From positions 186,001 to 250,000 of the forward strand of contig NZ_JACIDW010000001.1 in NCBI RefSeq assembly GCF_014196505.1: 64,000 nucleotides of DNA, given 5' to 3'. Both the position numbers and the translations under genes were made by a program. Every line of letters starts with the position of its first letter. Within the stretch, counting starts at the first letter, position 1. This document shows positions 16,853 to 26,739 of the stretch, piece after piece. Below the pieces are notes generated by a model. That model was given only the letters and a program-made list of their open reading frames with translations, made no database searches and was not told the origin of the DNA. This stretch comes from Rhizobium metallidurans (lineage in GTDB: Bacteria; Pseudomonadota; Alphaproteobacteria; Rhizobiales; Rhizobiaceae).

Positions 16853-17250
16853 GTTCGCACGCCCCAACACACGAGGATGCTCACGAAGCCCATCATGGGC
16901 ACAGCCACGGGCACGAGGCCGCGCACGGCTCCTTCAAGAGCTACATGATCGGCTTCATCCTGTCAGTGATCCTGACCGCCATTCCGTTCTGGCTGGTCAT
17001 GGCAGGAGTATTCGACAGCAGGGCCGTCACGGCGGCTTTGGTTATGGGCTTCGGCGTGATACAGATCGTCGTGCACATGATTTTCTTCCTCCATATGAAC
17101 GCACGCTCCGAGGGCGGCTGGACCCTGATGGCTCTGATCTTCACGCTTCTCCTCGTAGTGATCGCTCTCTCCGGCTCGATGTGGGTCATGCATCATCTGA
17201 ACACAAACATGATGCCCATGAGCCCGGAAATGATGAAAAGCATGCCCTGA
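16849..17250 (+). CDS. cyoD: cytochrome bo3 ubiquinol oxidase subunit IV (CyoD)
   Basis: 133 residues, longer than the 109 of E. coli because of a histidine-rich N-terminus: about ten His among the first 28 residues, ahead of the conserved S-F-K-S-Y-M-I-G-F segment. Three membrane helices follow, then a methionine-rich end ([13 protein letters not shown]). It is a small assembly and stability subunit of the oxidase. ATGA overlap with cyoC. A perfect GC-rich hairpin follows 13 bases later. Confidence 0.94.
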   Translation: MSSHAPTHEDAHEAHHGHSHGHEAAHGSFKSYMIGFILSVILTAIPFWLVMAGVFDSRAVTAALVMGFGVIQIVVHMIFFLHMNARSEGGWTLMALIFTLLLVVIALSGSMWVMHHLNTNMMPMSPEMMKSMP

Positions 17251-17263
17251 ACGGCACAATAGT

Positions 17264-17285
17264 CGGGCGGCGACAACGCCGCCCG
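17264..17285. other. perfect GC hairpin between cyoD and SURF1
   Basis: CGGGCGGCG-ACAA-CGCCGCCCG forms a 9-bp perfect stem with a 4-base loop. No T-run follows, so it is probably an mRNA stabiliser or attenuator that lowers SURF1 expression relative to the oxidase subunits, not a full terminator (inference). Confidence 0.6.
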
Positions 17286-17300
17286 TTACGGTATGAGACA

Positions 17301-18053
17301 TTGACGGAATCTACAGCAGAACAAGCTCCCAAACATCGTTCCACGATCGCATTGACGATCTTCTGCGGCCTTCTCTTCGTCGTCATGTGCGCGGTTTTCG
17401 CGCTTGGCGTCTGGCAGCTCGAACGCCGCGCCTGGAAACTGGACCTGATCGCTCGCATCGATCAGCGCATCAATGCCGAACCCACCGCGGCTCCGGCCCG
17501 CGCTGAGTGGGAAGGCATCACGAAAGAAAACGACGAATATCGCCGCGTGACCGCCGAGGGCACCTTGCAAAGCGACAAGGAAAGCCTTGTCTATGCGGCA
17601 ACGGAGCTCGGCGCCGGATATTGGGTGATCGCGCCCCTGACGCTTGCCGACGGCACGTCGGTCATGATCAACCGGGGCTTCGTGCCGACGAACAAACGCG
17701 ACGTGAACTCCCGCAGCGACGGCCAGATTTCCGGCCCGGTCAAGATTACCGGGTTGCTCCGCCTCAACGAGCCGGGCGGCACCTTCATCAGGTCGAACGA
17801 CCCCGCAAACGACCGCTGGTACTCCCGCGACGTGGACGCGATGGCGGCAAAGCGTGGCGTGGCCGACATCGCCCCCTATTTCATCGACGCCGACGCGACC
17901 GCCAATCCGGGCGGCCTTCCGGTCGGCGGACTGACGCAGGTGAGTTTCCCGAACAACCACCTCCAATATGCGCTCACCTGGTTCGCGCTGGCCGCGATGC
18001 TGGCCGGACTTCTGGTTTACGTTTTGCGAAGCGAGCTACGCCAGCGGGGATAA
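17301..18053 (+). CDS. SURF1 family cytochrome oxidase assembly protein
   Basis: 250 residues if started at TTG 17301, the only sensible in-frame start near the right length; no good ribosome site is visible. It has the SURF1 layout: an N-terminal membrane helix followed by G-V-W-Q-L-E-R-R-A-W-K near residues 35-45, a large periplasmic domain with G-Y-W-V-I-A-P-L and I-N-R-G-F-V-P, and a C-terminal helix after N-N-H-L-Q-Y-A-L-T-W-F. The family helps insert heme into terminal oxidases. Its position right after cyoD is common in alphaproteobacteria and links it to bo3 assembly. Confidence 0.88.
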   Translation: MTESTAEQAPKHRSTIALTIFCGLLFVVMCAVFALGVWQLERRAWKLDLIARIDQRINAEPTAAPARAEWEGITKENDEYRRVTAEGTLQSDKESLVYAATELGAGYWVIAPLTLADGTSVMINRGFVPTNKRDVNSRSDGQISGPVKITGLLRLNEPGGTFIRSNDPANDRWYSRDVDAMAAKRGVADIAPYFIDADATANPGGLPVGGLTQVSFPNNHLQYALTWFALAAMLAGLLVYVLRSELRQRG

Positions 18054-18142
18054 GCCCCCTGCGGACACCGCGTGCCCGCCGTTGCCCCCGGCGGGCGCAG
18101 CGTTCATGATATGGCGATTCCATTTCGGACAATCCGGGCCGC

Positions 18143-18910
18143 ATGATGCGCATCTTTCTCGTTCGCCACGGCGAATCCCTCGGCAATCTCGATGAGCGGG
18201 CCTACGGCCAGTTCGGCGATCACAATGTTCCCTTGACGCGATGGGGACACCAGCAGGCTATCGGCGCGGCTGAAGCGATTGCGTGTTATCTCGATACGCT
18301 GGACGACGCCAGCGTTCAGCTTCATATCTGGTACTCGCCATTCTTGAGAACGCGCCAGACCAAGGATGCACTACTTGCGGTTCTGCCGCGGCACCTGATC
18401 GGCAAGGTCAGGGAAGACTATCTATTGCGTGAGCAAGATTTCGGCCTCTTCACCGAGATCTACGACCACGCGGAACAGCGGCAGAAGTTTCCCGACGAAT
18501 TCGAGAAATGGGCAAGGCTGCGCAACAACAGCGGAAAGTTCTATGCACGACCGCCGGATGGCGAGAGCCGCGCCGATGTCGCGCAAAGAATGCGCCTGTT
18601 TCTCCAGACAACGCTGCACGGCACACGCGACGGCAGCGACAATGTCATCATCGTCGGCCATGGCGTCACCAATCGGGCATTCGAGATGAACTTCCTGCAG
18701 CAACCCGTCGATTGGTTCGAGCGCTCCTATAATCCCGGCAATGCCGACGTCACCCTGATCGAGGGATCGGACGCGGCCGGATACGCATCAAGACTGCTTC
18801 ACCACGCCGCCGATCGTCAGCCGGGCGAGGAAAGCGACATGCGCGAGGCCTATGGCGCGCAGGTGACGATCGCACCGAAAACCGGCACTGCGGAGGTGAG
18901 CGAGACGTGA
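18143..18910 (+). CDS. histidine phosphatase family protein
   Basis: 255 residues. The phosphoglycerate-mutase-like catalytic motif is R-H-G-E at residues 8-11, where the His is phosphorylated. A second Arg is in the L-R-T-R-Q-T segment near 65-70, and the second His is in V-G-H-G-V near residue 172. All core residues are present, so it should be an active phosphatase or mutase, but the substrate is not evident. The start is one of two consecutive ATGs. It lies 89 bases after SURF1 and 31 bases before the cysteine-cluster gene. Confidence 0.82.
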   Translation: MMRIFLVRHGESLGNLDERAYGQFGDHNVPLTRWGHQQAIGAAEAIACYLDTLDDASVQLHIWYSPFLRTRQTKDALLAVLPRHLIGKVREDYLLREQDFGLFTEIYDHAEQRQKFPDEFEKWARLRNNSGKFYARPPDGESRADVAQRMRLFLQTTLHGTRDGSDNVIIVGHGVTNRAFEMNFLQQPVDWFERSYNPGNADVTLIEGSDAAGYASRLLHHAADRQPGEESDMREAYGAQVTIAPKTGTAEVSET

Positions 18911-18941
18911 CCCACGAACCTCCAACCCCTTGCCGCGTACG

Positions 18942-19376
18942 ATGATAGGAATGGCCACATCCGGTATGGAGACCCGCTCCTGCGGCGCCTGCACATTGTG
19001 CTGTCGGCTGCCCGAGATCGAGCTGCTTTCGAAGCCTGCGAACGAACCGTGCGTGAACTGCGTGACGGGACAGGGCTGTCGCATCTACGACGACCGCCCT
19101 GATCTATGCCGGGACTTTCTGTGCGCGTGGATGACAGACCTTGAGCTCGGTGCGGAATGGGACCCGACGGTCGCCAAGATGATGGTCTATGGCCAGGGCA
19201 AGCAACTGACGGTGCTCGTCGATCCCGATCATCCGCTGTCGTGGCGCGAGGAACCGTACGCCGCCCAGCTCGGATCATGGGCGACCGCGGCTGCAGATGA
19301 TGGCGGCTATGTCATCGTCTTCGTCGGAGACGACGTCCATAAGATCGTTCCTGCAATCCCGGCGGCGAAAGCGTAG
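18942..19376 (+). CDS. YkgJ-like cysteine-cluster protein (putative metal chelating)
   Basis: 144 residues from ATG 18942; TTG 18930 and ATG 18951 or 18966 are other possible starts. The N-terminal half has the cluster C-G-A-C-T-L-C-C, then C-V-N-C, C-R-I-Y-D-D-R-P, and C-R-D-F-L-C. This is the YkgJ-type arrangement predicted to bind zinc or an iron-sulfur centre. The C-terminal half (about 80 residues) has no motif I recognise. The biochemical role of this family is largely unknown. It is convergent with the ABC permease gene that ends 19 bases later. Confidence 0.78.
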   Translation: MIGMATSGMETRSCGACTLCCRLPEIELLSKPANEPCVNCVTGQGCRIYDDRPDLCRDFLCAWMTDLELGAEWDPTVAKMMVYGQGKQLTVLVDPDHPLSWREEPYAAQLGSWATAAADDGGYVIVFVGDDVHKIVPAIPAAKA

Positions 19377-19394
19377 CCGCCAAGCGCATGCGCC

Positions 19395-20231
19395 TCAGTG
19401 GCCGACGCGCGAGAGCACGTCTGCTTTCAGGAAACGTTCGACGATCAGCATGAAGACGAGCGACGGGATCAGCAGCAGCAGCGCCGTGATCGAGGCGATC
19501 TGATAGTTGCCGCCGGAGGCTGTCGTGTAGAGCAACAGCGGCAGCATGTTCACATCAGGCGCGCCGACGAAGTAGCTGCCGGTGAATTCGTCGAGGCTTT
19601 CCAGAAAGACGAAGATCGCGCTTGCCATCAGGCCGGGAGCGGCCAGCGGCAGCGTGATATCGAAAAAGGCTCGCAACGCCCCCGCCCCCGTCACCCGCGC
19701 GGCCTGCTCCAACTCGGTATCGATCGCCGAGAAGGCCGCGGTGGCGATCCAGACCGCGTAGACGAGACCATGTGAGACGTGCACCAGAACCACGCCCGGG
19801 ATCGTGCCGTTGAGGCCGATCTCGTAGAAGATGCGCGCCACGTTCACGTAGACCGTGAGGTTCGGGAAGGCCTGCGGAATGAGGAAGGCAAGCAGGATGG
19901 CGCTTCGCAGCGGCAGCTTGAGCCGCGCCAGCGCATATCCCGCCGGAATGGCGAGGATGAGAGAGACGATCACCGTCAAGACGGCGACAACAAGCGAGTT
20001 GCGCAACGAATCCAACGCACCGCCCCGCGGCGCGAAGACCTTGGCCCATGAACTGAAGCCGTATTCCAGGGGCAGGCTATAGGGAAAGTACCATTTCTCG
20101 GCGACCGTCCACAAAACCAGATTGGCGAGCGGGCCGAAGATGAAGAAGGCCATCAATCCGAAGACGATGCCGCGCGGTACCCACCACAGCGCGGCGAGAA
20201 GCGATCGCGAAGAAGAAGCCGTCGTCATCAT
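19395..20231 (-). CDS. ABC transporter permease (second subunit, polyamine/phosphonate/iron-type)
   Basis: 278 residues from the first of two ATGs at 20231, which overlaps the upstream permease stop (ATGA). About six membrane helices are present. The EAA-type loop (E-Q-A-A-R-V-T-G-A-G-A-L-R-A-F-F) is near residues 185-200. A longer frame continues upstream but only shadows the neighbouring gene. It is the last gene of a minus-strand operon: ATPase, binding protein, permease, permease. The layout fits importers for polyamines, 2-aminoethylphosphonate or ferric ions; the sequence does not settle the substrate. Confidence 0.87.
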   Translation of the reverse strand: MMTTASSSRSLLAALWWVPRGIVFGLMAFFIFGPLANLVLWTVAEKWYFPYSLPLEYGFSSWAKVFAPRGGALDSLRNSLVVAVLTVIVSLILAIPAGYALARLKLPLRSAILLAFLIPQAFPNLTVYVNVARIFYEIGLNGTIPGVVLVHVSHGLVYAVWIATAAFSAIDTELEQAARVTGAGALRAFFDITLPLAAPGLMASAIFVFLESLDEFTGSYFVGAPDVNMLPLLLYTTASGGNYQIASITALLLLIPSLVFMLIVERFLKADVLSRVGH

Positions 20232-21052
20232 GCGCGCTCCTTGAGGCTTTGGCGGAGATAGATCCATGCCACGGAAGACGCGAGCACCAGGGATACCAAT
20301 CCAAGCGCATTGGCGACGCCGTAATCGCCATAGGCGTTGACGCGGAAGGCGATGTCGGCGGTAAGCATCGTCGGTGATTGCGCATTGATCATCAAGGGCA
20401 CCGAAAGCACCGACATCATGGTGACAAAGGAAAGAATGAGGCCGACGGTGAGCGTGACGGCGACCTGCGGCACGATGATCTCGAACAGCAGCCGCAATTT
20501 CGAGGCGCCGAGATTGCGGGCGGCCTCGATCGTATCGCGGTTGATGGAGGCCATCGCGCCGGCGACGAGCAACGCCACGAACGGCGTCTGCTTCCAGACG
20601 AAGGCGATGACGATGCCGCGCCAGTCGAGGAAACTGACGGCATCGAGCGGTGTGATCAGACCCAGGCTTACGGCGGTATTGTTCATCATGCCGTTCTTCG
20701 AAAGGAAGGTGCGCAGGATCTGGCCAACGACGATGAATGGAATGAACATCGGCCAGCGATAGAGCCAACGCAGGATCGCGACGGCCTTGGGATTCTCGCC
20801 GAGCGTCAGATAACCGCCAATCGCGACAGCGCCGATGCCGATCAGCACCGTCGAGAGACTGACGATAACGACAGTGAAGATGATATCCTTGGTGTAGAGA
20901 TCGAACGTCTTGGCGAAATTGTCGAGGCCGAAGGCGCCGCCTTCCACCCTGAAGGCGCCCACCGCCGACATGATCAGCGGAAGAATGAACAGCGCCGCGA
21001 TGACCGCCAGCGCGGGCAGGACGAGCAGGAGACCGAGTAAGCGTTTCGACAT
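20228..21052 (-). CDS. ABC transporter permease (first subunit)
   Basis: 274 residues from the ATG at 21052, taken because the protein then begins M-S-K-R-L-L-G-L-L-L with the first helix at once. The longer frame upstream lacks a ribosome site. Six helices are predicted. The EAA loop (E-A-A-R-N-L-G-A-S-K-L-R) is near 180-190. It is the inner-membrane partner of the following permease, with overlapping stop and start. It is separated from the binding-protein gene by 148 bases that contain a stable hairpin, which usually lowers permease expression relative to the binding protein. Confidence 0.87.
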   Translation of the reverse strand: MSKRLLGLLLVLPALAVIAALFILPLIMSAVGAFRVEGGAFGLDNFAKTFDLYTKDIIFTVVIVSLSTVLIGIGAVAIGGYLTLGENPKAVAILRWLYRWPMFIPFIVVGQILRTFLSKNGMMNNTAVSLGLITPLDAVSFLDWRGIVIAFVWKQTPFVALLVAGAMASINRDTIEAARNLGASKLRLLFEIIVPQVAVTLTVGLILSFVTMMSVLSVPLMINAQSPTMLTADIAFRVNAYGDYGVANALGLVSLVLASSVAWIYLRQSLKERA

Positions 21053-21164
21053 TTCATGACCTTGAAGCGCGAGCGAGGCGGATGAGAGATAACGGTGACA
21101 GAGACCGGCGCCTCCGAGCGAACGACGGCGACACCGTGTGCTACCTCTCATCCAGCACGTCGAA

Positions 21165-21191
21165 CCGCCTCCCCCCGGGAGGAGAAGGCGG
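21165..21191 (-). terminator. hairpin between binding-protein and permease genes
   Basis: A stem CCTCCC-CCC-GGGAGG at 21168-21182 is extended by an outer CCG/CGG pair with a bulge. There is no clear T-run on either side. It is probably a partial terminator or mRNA-processing hairpin after the binding-protein gene rather than an operon end. Confidence 0.45.
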
Positions 21192-21200
21192 CACGCAGGA

Positions 21201-22334
21201 TTACTTTACGGACTTTTCGTAGGCTTCGAGGATCGCGGTGTTATAAGGCGCGATCGGGAAAGGCTTGCCGTTGTTGGCGAGGTCTTCAGGCGTGATGTCG
21301 ACGAACAGCTTGTTCCAGGTCGCCTCGTCGAGCTTCGGCTTGACGAAGTTGGCGTCGATACCCGGATACCAGTTGAAGCGCTTGACGATGCCTTCGGCCT
21401 GCACTTCCGGGCTGGTCGCCAGCGCGATGAACTTCTCGGCAAGCGCCTTGTTACCCGACTTCTGAGGAACGACATAGTGCATCGGCTGGCCGGGCATGCC
21501 AGGTGCGGGCAGCACCAGCTTCATTTCCGGCGGCAGCTGGCCATTGGCCTGCCAGCTGTAGAACATGTCGACCCAGACCGGGCCCATGGCGATTTCGCCG
21601 CGGCTGAGAAGGTCGAGCGTGCCGGCGTTGCCAGGCGTCAGCGTGGCGTTCTTGGTGAAGTCGGCGAGGCTCTTGAAAGCGCCATCCCACTTCGTGGTCT
21701 CATCCTGCTTGAACGGACCCGTCATCAGGTTGTTGGCATCGCCGCCCCCGAAGGCATAGACCCAGCCCATGACGAAGCTCACGCCTGATGCGCCGCCCTT
21801 GATGCCGTTGTAGCCGAACTGCTTCGGATTTGCCTTTGCCCATTCGGCGAGTTCGGCGTAGCTCTTCGGCGGGTTCGGAACCAGCGCCGGATTGTAGGCG
21901 ATCGCCGTCTGGCTGTTGAACATCGGCATCACGTAGCCATCGACATCCGAGCCGAGCGCGTTCTTCGCATTGCCGCGGGTCACGAGCTTGCCGGTTTCGA
22001 TGTTGCCGCGATACTTCTCGAGGTAGCCCTTCTGAACCATCGGACCCGCGAACTTTTCGTGCACGACGGCAACGTCGACGTCCCAGACCTTGCTGTCGGC
22101 CGCGGCCTGCGCGTCGAAGCGCTCGAGGATCTTCTGCGAGCCCGCATCACCGGGGCCGGTGCCGACCGCGCGAACGGTGTCGCCCGGATTGGCCTTCTCG
22201 AACAACGGTCCGAGATACTGGTTGATGTAATCGACCATGTTCTGGTCGCCGGCGGTGGCGACCGTCAGCTCTGCGGCCTTTACCGGCAACGTCGCGAGAG
22301 CAATGGCGATAGCGGCATACGTCAATCTCTGCAT
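21201..22334 (-). CDS. ABC transporter extracellular solute-binding protein (family 1)
   Basis: 377 residues. A signal peptide (M-Q-R-L-T-Y-A...P-V-K-A-A) is cleaved near residue 20. The mature part begins E-L-T-V-A-T-A-G-D-Q-N-M, as in family 1 proteins of the spermidine, iron and aminoethylphosphonate types. No cluster of tyrosines typical of ferric-binding proteins stands out. It is second in the operon after the ATPase and should set the substrate specificity, which remains unknown. Confidence 0.85.
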   Translation of the reverse strand: MQRLTYAAIAIALATLPVKAAELTVATAGDQNMVDYINQYLGPLFEKANPGDTVRAVGTGPGDAGSQKILERFDAQAAADSKVWDVDVAVVHEKFAGPMVQKGYLEKYRGNIETGKLVTRGNAKNALGSDVDGYVMPMFNSQTAIAYNPALVPNPPKSYAELAEWAKANPKQFGYNGIKGGASGVSFVMGWVYAFGGGDANNLMTGPFKQDETTKWDGAFKSLADFTKNATLTPGNAGTLDLLSRGEIAMGPVWVDMFYSWQANGQLPPEMKLVLPAPGMPGQPMHYVVPQKSGNKALAEKFIALATSPEVQAEGIVKRFNWYPGIDANFVKPKLDEATWNKLFVDITPEDLANNGKPFPIAPYNTAILEAYEKSVK

Positions 22335-22390
22335 GAGGCTTCTCCTTGTTATGAAAAGGTAAGGTTCTAAAGGTCAGGCAATCAAAAGGG

Positions 22391-23521
22391 TCAGGCGTGG
22401 ACTTTCCCGGGCAAAACCCGGGAAATGGTGTTTGCCGGCTGCGAACCCGGCGAATTGAAAAGAAACAGCGCGTCGGCGGGGACATGTACCCGGACGCGCT
22501 CGCCCGGCCCGAAGGCGCGGCTCGCGTCGGCCATGATTTCGCGATCACCGACATGAACGGCATGGCGCCAGTGACCACCGGGGTAGCTGACGGCCGCGAT
22601 CTCGCCCTCGAGCGTGACGCCCGGGCCGACGACGGCGGTCTCGGCGGGGTGGATCTGCGCCGCTTCCGGCCGGAAGCGCGCCTCGACGACGCCCTGCGCG
22701 AGATCTCGCCCCATCAGTGCAACGCGGCCGGCGGCATTCGAGGGGCCAGCCTCGATGAGAAAATCGCTGCCCTGCGGCGCCCCGTTCAGCGAGATCACGT
22801 TCTCGGCGCCCATGAACGCCGCGACGAAGGCCGAGGCCGGCCGGTTGTAGACGTCCTCCGGCGTGCCCTGCTGCGCGATCCGGCCTGCATTCAGGATCAC
22901 GATCCTGTCGGCCATAACCATCGCTTCTTCGCGATCATGCGTCACGTGAACGGCGGTGATGCCGAGGCGCTTCTGCAACGCGCGCAACTCGTGTCGGACG
23001 CTGAGCCTGATGCGTGCGTCGAGATTGGAAAGCGGCTCGTCGAGCAGCAGGATCTCCGGATCGACAGCCAGCGCGCGGCCGAGCGCGACGCGCTGGCGCT
23101 GGCCGCCGGACAGGGCCGCCGGCTTTCTTGCTCCAAGCCCATCCAGCCCGAGAAGAGACTGCATCGCGGCGACGCGGCTGTCGATTTCGCTCCGCTGCAC
23201 CTTCTTCAGTTTCAAGCCGTAGCCGATGTTCTGGGCCACGGTCATGTGCGGCCACAGCGCGTAGGACTGGAAAACGAGCGCCATGCCGCGCTTGTCGGGC
23301 GGCAGGTGCGTCACCTCGCGGCGGCGTACGGAAACCGAGCCCGAGGACGGCGTTACGAAGCCCGCGAGAACACGCAGCAACGTCGTCTTTCCGCAACCGG
23401 AAGACCCAAGCAAGGCGACGAACTCGCCGCGCTCGATGTTCAGGTCTATGTCCTCCAGAACCTGGGTGTTGCCATATCTGCAGGCAACCGACCGCAATTC
23501 CAGAAACGCTCGCTGGCTCAT
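22391..23521 (-). CDS. ABC transporter ATP-binding protein (PotA/MalK type)
   Basis: 376 residues from ATG 23521, chosen because AGGAG lies 7 bases upstream; an in-frame TTG six bases earlier is unlikely. The motifs are intact: Walker A G-S-S-G-C-G-K-T-T near 36-45, Q-loop V-F-Q-S-Y-A-L-W-P-H, signature L-S-G-G-Q-R-Q-R, Walker B L-L-L-D-E-P-L-S-N-L-D and switch His in V-T-H-D. A C-terminal TOBE domain follows after about residue 270. It is the first gene of the minus-strand importer operon, and a perfect 16-bp palindrome overlaps its untranslated leader. Confidence 0.92.
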   Translation of the reverse strand: MSQRAFLELRSVACRYGNTQVLEDIDLNIERGEFVALLGSSGCGKTTLLRVLAGFVTPSSGSVSVRRREVTHLPPDKRGMALVFQSYALWPHMTVAQNIGYGLKLKKVQRSEIDSRVAAMQSLLGLDGLGARKPAALSGGQRQRVALGRALAVDPEILLLDEPLSNLDARIRLSVRHELRALQKRLGITAVHVTHDREEAMVMADRIVILNAGRIAQQGTPEDVYNRPASAFVAAFMGAENVISLNGAPQGSDFLIEAGPSNAAGRVALMGRDLAQGVVEARFRPEAAQIHPAETAVVGPGVTLEGEIAAVSYPGGHWRHAVHVGDREIMADASRAFGPGERVRVHVPADALFLFNSPGSQPANTISRVLPGKVHA

Positions 23522-23534
23522 CTTCAAACTCCTG

Positions 23535-23550
23535 TTGCACAGCTGTGCAA
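23535..23550. promoter_or_regulatory. perfect 16-bp palindrome, candidate operator
   Basis: TTGCACAGCTGTGCAA is a perfect dyad. Its nearest base is 13 bases before the ATG of the ATPase gene and adjoins the AGGAG ribosome site. A bound repressor would block transcription or translation of the importer operon. No regulator gene of this operon is evident nearby other than the LacI gene 5 kb away. Confidence 0.5.
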
Positions 23551-23823
23551 TCTGTCCAGGAGCTAGTTAGAATGTTTCCTTTACAGTTAGATGACGGTCC
23601 GCGCGTTATCGCGGTCGTCTGCATCGAATGGATGATCACAGCTCCATTTCGGCTGCAGTCAAGAGGGCTGAATGCCGCCCGGATATGCGGTGACAATTCG
23701 ATGACGAAAATGAAACGCGGTTGGAAAGCCGTGTTACGCCCACGACACATGATGGCTCTAAAGAGGCGCCGGAAGAAGTCGGCGGCCTGAGTTCGGTCGG
23801 CGCCTTGGAACTGGAGAAGCGCC
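23551..23823. other. divergent intergenic region between the two ABC operons
   Basis: About 270 bases without a credible gene. It should hold the start of both divergent operons. Apart from the listed palindrome at its left edge I see no clear promoter pair or further long dyad. Confidence 0.4.
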
Positions 23824-24656
23824 GTGAAGATCATCCACATCACCGATACACATCTGAGCCCCAACAAGCCGCATTTCAACGGCAACTGGGCGCCCTTGGC
23901 CCGCTGGATCGAAGAGACCGGCGCTGATCTCATCGTCCACACGGGTGACCTTAGCATTGACGGCGCGGACAAGGACGAGGATCTGGTCTTCTCCATGGAT
24001 CTGATGCGCGAAATCTCCATCCCGATGCTGATCGTTCCCGGCAACCACGATGTCGGCCATCTCCCCGGTTCGGCTCAGCCGGTCAATCCGGAGCGTCTGG
24101 CGCGCTGGCGCAATCTCGTCGGTCCCGACTATTGGGCGAAAGACATCGGCGAGTGGCGCATCATCGGCCTCAACAGCCTGCTGATGGGCTTCGAGGATGC
24201 GGAAGAACAGGCGCAGTTCGATTGGCTGCAGAAGACGCTTGCCGAGCGGGGCGAGCGCCGCGTCGCCATCTTCGCTCACAAGCCGCTGTTCGTGGACGAC
24301 GCCAACGAAGGCGATACCGGCTACTGGAGCGTGCGCCCAACGCAGCGCCGCCGGCTCTACGACCTGATCGCCGCCCACGACGTCGCGCTCTTCGGCAGCG
24401 GTCACCTGCACTGGACGTGGAAGGGCGCGTTCGGTCAGACCTCCGTCGTCTGGGCGCCTCCGGCCGCCTTCATCCTGGGCGAGATGGAACGCGAAATGCC
24501 GGGCGAGCGTCTTGTCGGCGCGGCCGTGCACGAACTTGGTGACGACGTCACGACCGAACTGGTGGCCGTGCCGGGCATGACCGCCTACTTCCTCGACGAG
24601 GTCTTGGAGGAAGTCTATCCGCGGGCAACGCCGAAGAAGCAGCGGGAGCAGGCGGA

Positions 24657-24660
<4 letters not shown>
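23824..24660 (+). CDS. calcineurin-like metallophosphoesterase (CpdA-type)
   Basis: 278 residues with a GTG start preceded by GGAG. The five metallophosphoesterase blocks are present: D-T-H at 8-10, G-D at 41-42, G-N-H-D at 73-76, a lone His in A-H-K-P-L near 158, and G-H-L-H near 196. This is the binuclear metal centre of the cAMP phosphodiesterase/glycerophosphodiesterase class. There is no signal peptide, so it is cytoplasmic. It is the first gene of an operon with a complete sugar-type importer and overlaps the ATPase start by 4 bases, which suggests it cleaves the imported compound, perhaps a phosphodiester (inference). Confidence 0.9.
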
Positions 24661-25812
<1,152 letters not shown>

Positions 25813-25820
<8 letters not shown>

Positions 25821-26739
25821 CATCGCCATTGGCGCACCCGCCGCCCGCAAGACCGCGGCTGCGCGCGAACGCAACGAAGAGCGCATGGCCTGGCTTCTCG
25901 CGCTGCCGGCCATCATCCTGATCATTGTTTTCGTGATTCTGCCGATCGTCGCCGTCGCGCTGCTCGGCTTCACCAACTTCGAACTCGGCATGGGCAAGTT
26001 TCGCTTTGTCGGCTTCGAGAACTATGCGGAGTTGATGAGCGACCGCACTTTCCGCAAGGCGCTGTGGAACACTGCATTTTATACCGCGATCGTCGCGCCG
26101 GTCTCCATCGTTCTCGGCCTCGTGGTCGCCCTGCTGATCGAAGGCGAAAGGACGGCGCGCAGCTTTTTCCGCACCGTCTACTTCCTGCCGGTGGCGTCGT
26201 TGATCGTCGCCATGGCCACCGTGTGGCAATATCTCTTTCACCCGACCATCGGGCCGATCAACAGCCTGCTGGCGCTGGTCGGCATCCCAGGCCCCAACTG
26301 GCTGGCCGCTTCGAGCACCGTGCTCTACAGCCTGTCGATCATCGGCGTCTGGCAGTCGGTGGGCTTCAACATGGTGCTTTTCCTCGCGGGCCTCACCGCA
26401 ATTCCGCGTGAACTTTACGCGGCTGCCGAGGTCGATGGCGCGCGCTCGGCATTCGACCGGTTCCGTCTTGTCACCTGGCCGATGCTCGGACCGACAACGC
26501 TGTTCGTCACCACCATCAGCATCATCAACTCGGTGAAGGTCTTCGAAACAGTTCAGACTCTGACCCAAGGGGGCCCGAATCGCGCATCCGAGGTGCTGCT
26601 TTTCAGCATCTACCAGGAAGGCTTCGTCTATCTGCGCGTCGGTTACGCCTCGGCGATGACCGTGGTGTTCATCGCCATCCTGATGGTGCTCACCTTCCTC
26701 CAGTACAACGTTCTCGACCGCCGGGTGCACTATTCATGA
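25813..26739 (+). CDS. ABC transporter permease (UgpA/MalF type)
   Basis: 308 residues from the ATG at 25813 inside the end of the ATPase gene. The N-terminus is alanine/arginine-rich and cytoplasmic, then six helices follow. The EAA loop (Y-A-A-A-E-V-D-G-A-R-S-A-F-D-R-F) is near 205-220. Near the C-terminus T-Q-G-G-P-N matches the UgpA family signature. Overlap with the next permease is ATGA. Inner membrane. Confidence 0.92.

Noticed and set aside
19359..19381. Hairpin GGCGGC...GCCGCC between the YkgJ-like gene and the ABC permease
   Set aside because: Short stem with a large loop inside the coding end and no T-run, so too weak to call a terminator.
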